A DNA stretch of 64,000 nt from the NCBI GenBank assembly GCA_014529385.2, contig CM043956.1, forward strand, positions 60,647,120 to 60,711,119. Reading direction: 5' to 3'. The notes beneath the pieces were generated by a model. The model was given only the letters and a program-made list of their open reading frames with translations, was not told the origin of the DNA and did not search any database. This stretch comes from Adiantum capillus-veneris (lineage: Eukaryota; Streptophyta; Polypodiopsida; Polypodiales; Pteridaceae). Position 1 is the stretch's first letter; each line of letters begins with the position of its first letter. Position numbers and translations under genes: made by a program. This document shows, one piece after another, positions 56,801 to 61,757 of the stretch.

Positions 56801-59800
56801 GAAGTTTGTCTGAGCACCTAGTGCATATACGCACTATTCTCGAAGTACTGAGAACTGAGACGCTTTATGCTAAGGCTTCTAAGTGTGAATTCTTTAAGAA
56901 AGAGCTTTTGTACTTGGGTCACATCATTACTTGCGATGGAATTCGCGTCGACCCTGAAAATTTGGAAAAAGTGCGAAATTGGCCCATTCTGAAGAATGTA
57001 CGCTAAGTAAAGTCCTTTTTAGGCTTTACTGGATTCTTTCGCAAGTTTATCAAGGATACTCTAAAGTTGCTGCCCCGCTTACGCTCCTTTTAAAAGGAGG
57101 GGTCAAAGGGTCAAAGACTTCAGGTCCTCATCGTAAAGGTAATCCCCCTGTTGTCTGGAATGAGCGTCTCGACAAGAGCTTTCGGACACTAAAGCACTTG
57201 GTGACTACTATGCCAATATTACACATTGTGGATCCTAGCAAACCGTTTGTGGTTGAAACAGATGCTAGTGATTACGCTATTGGTGCGGCATTATACCAGG
57301 ATGGACGTCCTGTCGCGTTTGAAAGTAAGAAGCTTTCTGACGTTGAGATGCGTTATCCAACGTATAAAAAGGAGCTTTACGCCGTAGTCCACGCTTTGAG
57401 GAAATGGCGGCACTACTTGTATGGCTCTACGTTTGTTGCATGGACATATCATCATTTCTTGTGCTATATCTGTGATCAGGGTGATCTCAGAGGCCGGAAG
57501 GCTAGATGGGTTGAGCTTATGCAAGAGTTTGACTTTGAGATCCGTTATAGAAAAGGATCCAGCAATCGAGTTGCCGATGCGCTCAGCCGGATTCCTGAGG
57601 TCAATGCCTTGTCTATGGCTGAAATCTCGACGGATTTCTATCTTTCTCTCTGAGGGCTATGTCGTTCTGATGGCCATTTTGGCAAGATATGGAACGAGGT
57701 CGAAGCAGGGCATAACTCACATACAGGCTTGGGTGGTCCGGAGACCCAAGTGAGTCGTGCTGGAGAGACGAGACAGCGACAATATTCCATTAGAGGTGGA
57801 CTATTGTTCAGAACTAGTAAAGTCTGCGTGCCGGAAATCGATGAGATTCGACAAAGGATTTTGTGCGAATGCCACGATGTTCCTAGCGCTGGGCACCTAG
57901 GCATCCAGAGAACTTTGGCTTTGGTCAAACGATATTTCTATTGGCCAAGAATGTGCTGTTACATAGAGAGCTATGTGAAGCGATGCGCTCAGTGTCAGGT
58001 CAATAAGGCAGAGCGCCTTAGAAAAGCTGGCTTGCTACATCCATTGGAATTCCCAGATGCCAAGTGGCAAAGTATTTCCATGGACTTCATCGTTGGTTTG
58101 CCAAATACTAGTCGGGGCAATGACGCTATTTGGGTGGTGGTCGATAGACAAAAATGGCGAAGTTTATACCAACGAAGTCGACGGTAAAAAGCCGTGAGTT
58201 TGCGGTTTTATTTGTCGATCAACTTTATAAGCTGTATAGTCTTCCAGAGGATATCGTCAGTGATCGAGATACTAAGTCCACTGGCCGATTTTGGCAAGCT
58301 CATCTTCAGACGAAGTTGAGTATGTCGTCTTTTGACCATCCTGAGTCCGACGGACAAACTGAGAGGATGAATCAAACGTTAGAGGACATGTTGAAAGCCT
58401 ATGTCTCTCACAGGCAGTCTGATTGGGAAAGGTATGTTCCATAGTTAGAGTTTGCCTATAATAGTAGCAAGCATTCTGCTCTACTGGATTTAGCCCGTTC
58501 ATGCTAATGTATGGCTTTGAACCTAAATCCCCAATTGCTATTGGCTTAGAGAAAGTCAAGGAACGCCAAGCTCGTGATTTCCTGTATGACATGCAAGAAA
58601 TGCTCGAATTGGCTAAGGATAGTATAAGAACGGCTCGTGATCGAGTCACTACTTATGCTAATCAAAAGAGATCTGCAAGGACTCTAGATGTAGGACAATG
58701 GGTCTATCTGAAGATACCCAAGGATTCCAAGACTATGCGAATAGGAAAGAATTATAAGCTTTCAGCTAGATATTGTGGTCCATTCTTGATCACAAAGAAA
58801 ATTGGCCAAGTTGCCTACAAACTGGCCCTTCCTTCGGATGTTAGTGTACATCCAATGTTTCATGTCAGCCGCCTTAAAGCAAAATTGGGCGAAGCCGACG
58901 TTGTTGTGCCTATCGAGGAAAATGTATGGCAAGATATGCAAACTGAGTATATTTCTCGAGAACCAGAAGCAGTTTTAGATCATTGTACCCGTCATTCGCG
59001 CCAAAAGGCTTATGACGAGTACTTAATTAAATGGAAGGGCCAATCTGAAAGGTTTGCTACTTGGGAACCTGTTAGAGCTTTAAAGGCTCAGTATCCCCAC
59101 TTCATTGATGAGGACATCAATGGTTCTTAAGGGGGGAAGTATGTTATGTCCCGCTCACAAGAGAGGGGATCTAGCCCAGATGCCGTCGATATGGGCGCCC
59201 AGTGTTCGGGCGGACGTAGTGTGAACCCGGCGAGTGTGGCCGGCCATTATTATAAAAGGGAGGCCAAGGCCTCATTTGCAGGGATCGACCCCCACCGGCA
59301 GAGTTCCAGTGGTTAGCCCGTGAGGCTAGGAGTGCGTGAGGTCACCTCGAGGAGGTGAGGCCGGGTGGTATGTGACGCCCGGTCTTACAGGTGCACGCCT
59401 ACGTCCTCGGACACTGGCCCCAGCATGGGGGAGCTGCCGGATGGTGGCTATGGTCGGGTGGTTCATCCGACGCGTATCTGTAGGCGGTCTGTGTAGTTGG
59501 GAGATCCATTCTCCGTGTTCGTTTCAGGCTCCCACTATGAAATCATGAATACAAGGAATAAAGCTCGGTTGTACCATAACGTAGTCCACTGTACTAGCCT
59601 CGTGTTATGTGGAAAGCATGTGAAACCGGTTGCTCTAGGAAATCGCTGTAAGCCATTGAGTATGGCTAACCTATGTTTAGTCGTCATCTTCGTGCAGTGT
59701 CTCCCGTACTCCGGCTGCTCTCTATCATGTGAACATTTGTCAAGCCCCAACTCACCCACATCCAGCTCTCTAAGCATCTCATCTGAAGTGTTGTAGCAGA

Positions 59801-61222
59801 CTGTCTGAGAATTGCCCGTTCGGGCATTGAAGTCCCCTAGGAGGATGCTATCACCATCCCTAGAAAACTCCCATATATCATCATCTAGTATAGAGAAAGG
59901 TGACTTTCCTCTGGATGCAGCATATACCAACATATTGGGGGGGAAGTAACATATGACAATGTATAGAAATGGGACTGTGTCAGCTCTCAGCCTCACCCTC
60001 ATGTATCTAGCATGATCATCTCTCCGTGCAATATGTAGTAGTGGTTGTAACTCCTCCCTAAATATCACGGCTACTCCTCCTGAACCTCTACTCCCATGCT
60101 CAGATCTCGCGACTGTCCTGTGGGCTGTCTCCCATCTGTATCCCACCACATGTGGCATAAGCTGTCTAGGGGCATGATGAGTCTCTGAGAAAAAAACAAT
60201 GTCCTTGTCTCTGAAACTGTCCTCAAAAGCACGAATGTCCAACCTCATAGATCCATTACAATTCCAAGTAGCCATCTTCAGTGTGGTCCCATATGTCTCA
60301 CACCGTCATGTAGAGCGCCGCTCTACAATCACCACCCGACCATCTCTATAAAAGACCATCGTTCCCTTTTCCCTTGCTGCCGTAATCTCTGGCATTTCCT
60401 CTCTCATATGCGCAAGCTTTGAGAGAATGAGATCATCACCAAGGAAAATACCTGTCTTCTTGAGAGTAGGCCTCTTTCTCAAGAATTCCTTCTTCTCTTC
60501 CAAGGAGGGAAAGCGTAGTATGAGAGCTCTCCCTTTTGAAGATTCTCCCGAGCCATCACTCTTCTTGCCCACTCTCCATGCCTTTGTGTGTGAAGGCTTG
60601 TCCACCCCGATCATGGATGTAAAGTAAGGCTTGTGACCTCTTTTTCCACATTGTTTATGTCCTTGAGTCCGGTTACCCTCACATGTAGAGCCTGCATCCT
60701 CCTCCTTTGTTCCTCTTCGAGGGTCATGTTAATAAGAGTGGGTGTACAAGGAGCTTCCTTACCTTTCCCTTTCTTGGCAAGCTCAATTCATTTTTCGGCC
60801 TCCTCTACTTTCTTGTATGTTGCGGAGATGACCAAGGCCCATGACGTCTTCTCCTCACCTTCCTTGATAACCCGTATTTCTTCTCATGGTATTCAATTCT
60901 TCCATCATGGATGGCTGAATTTTACCTTCTTCGAGCCGCCCACTGTTTGCTTGTAGATTTCGGATGTCTTGGATGACCACTTTCTTCTCCAACGAAACGA
61001 TCCTCCTACGCATGCCATCTCTTTCTTCGGTCCATCTTTGAAGAATAGTGCTCCTCTCCTTCCTCCACTCTTCCACTTCGTTTCTCCATTCTCTCATTTC
61101 TTTCTCTATTGCCGACATCCTCTTCCCTGTCCGCATGAAAGATGCTTTGTGGGCGGCCGGCGAGGGATGCGTCTTCTTAATCGTGTGGGAAGCCCTTGGC
61201 ACTTCTCTGATGCTTCCCATGA

Positions 61223-61280
<58 letters not shown>

Positions 61281-61376
61281 GAGGAGGAGGAGGAGGAGAA
61301 GAAGAAGAGAATTTTTAACGTCGTGGGAAACTATCCCAAGAGACCTCAAAGATCTATCCAACGAGAGTTGAACTCA

Positions 61377-61435
<59 letters not shown>

Positions 61436-61698
61436 TGAAACAACAAAAAATTACAAGAAACCCTTAAAACAGCGAGAAACGCTTGTGAAACCTTAAAAAA
61501 CAGCAAAACACAGATTTGAAACCCTAAAAACAGCAAGAAACGGTGACGAAACCCTGAAAAGCAGAAAAAAAACAGTTTCGAAACCATAAAAACAGCAAAA
61601 AAACAGTGACGAAACCCTGAAAACAGCCATAAAGCAATTTCAAAACCCTAAAAACAGCAAAGAAGAAGTGACAAAACCCTAAAAACAGTGAGAGGCCC

Positions 61699-61757
<59 letters not shown>

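Larger units (their letters stand above)
53085..59526 (+). mobile_element. Gypsy-2, full-length chromovirus inserted in LINE-L
   Basis: 6.4-kb Ty3/Gypsy element with 385-bp LTRs, target duplication GGCTC (53080-53084 and 59527-59531), primer site, polypurine tract and a broken gag-pol with a C-terminal chromodomain. I counted about 29 LTR differences by eye, so it is older than Gypsy-1. Confidence 0.95.
59532..61308 (-). mobile_element. LINE-L, segment 3 (endonuclease and ORF1)
   Basis: Resumes after Gypsy-2 with the endonuclease and then ORF1; ends in (GA)n and GGA/GAA repeats at about 61242-61308. Total LINE-L sequence over the three segments is about 4.1 kb. Confidence 0.88.

Noticed and set aside
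43689-59526. An endogenous virus
   Set aside because: Both elements are Ty3/Gypsy chromoviruses with gag-pol and a chromodomain and no envelope gene; they are ordinary plant LTR retrotransposons.
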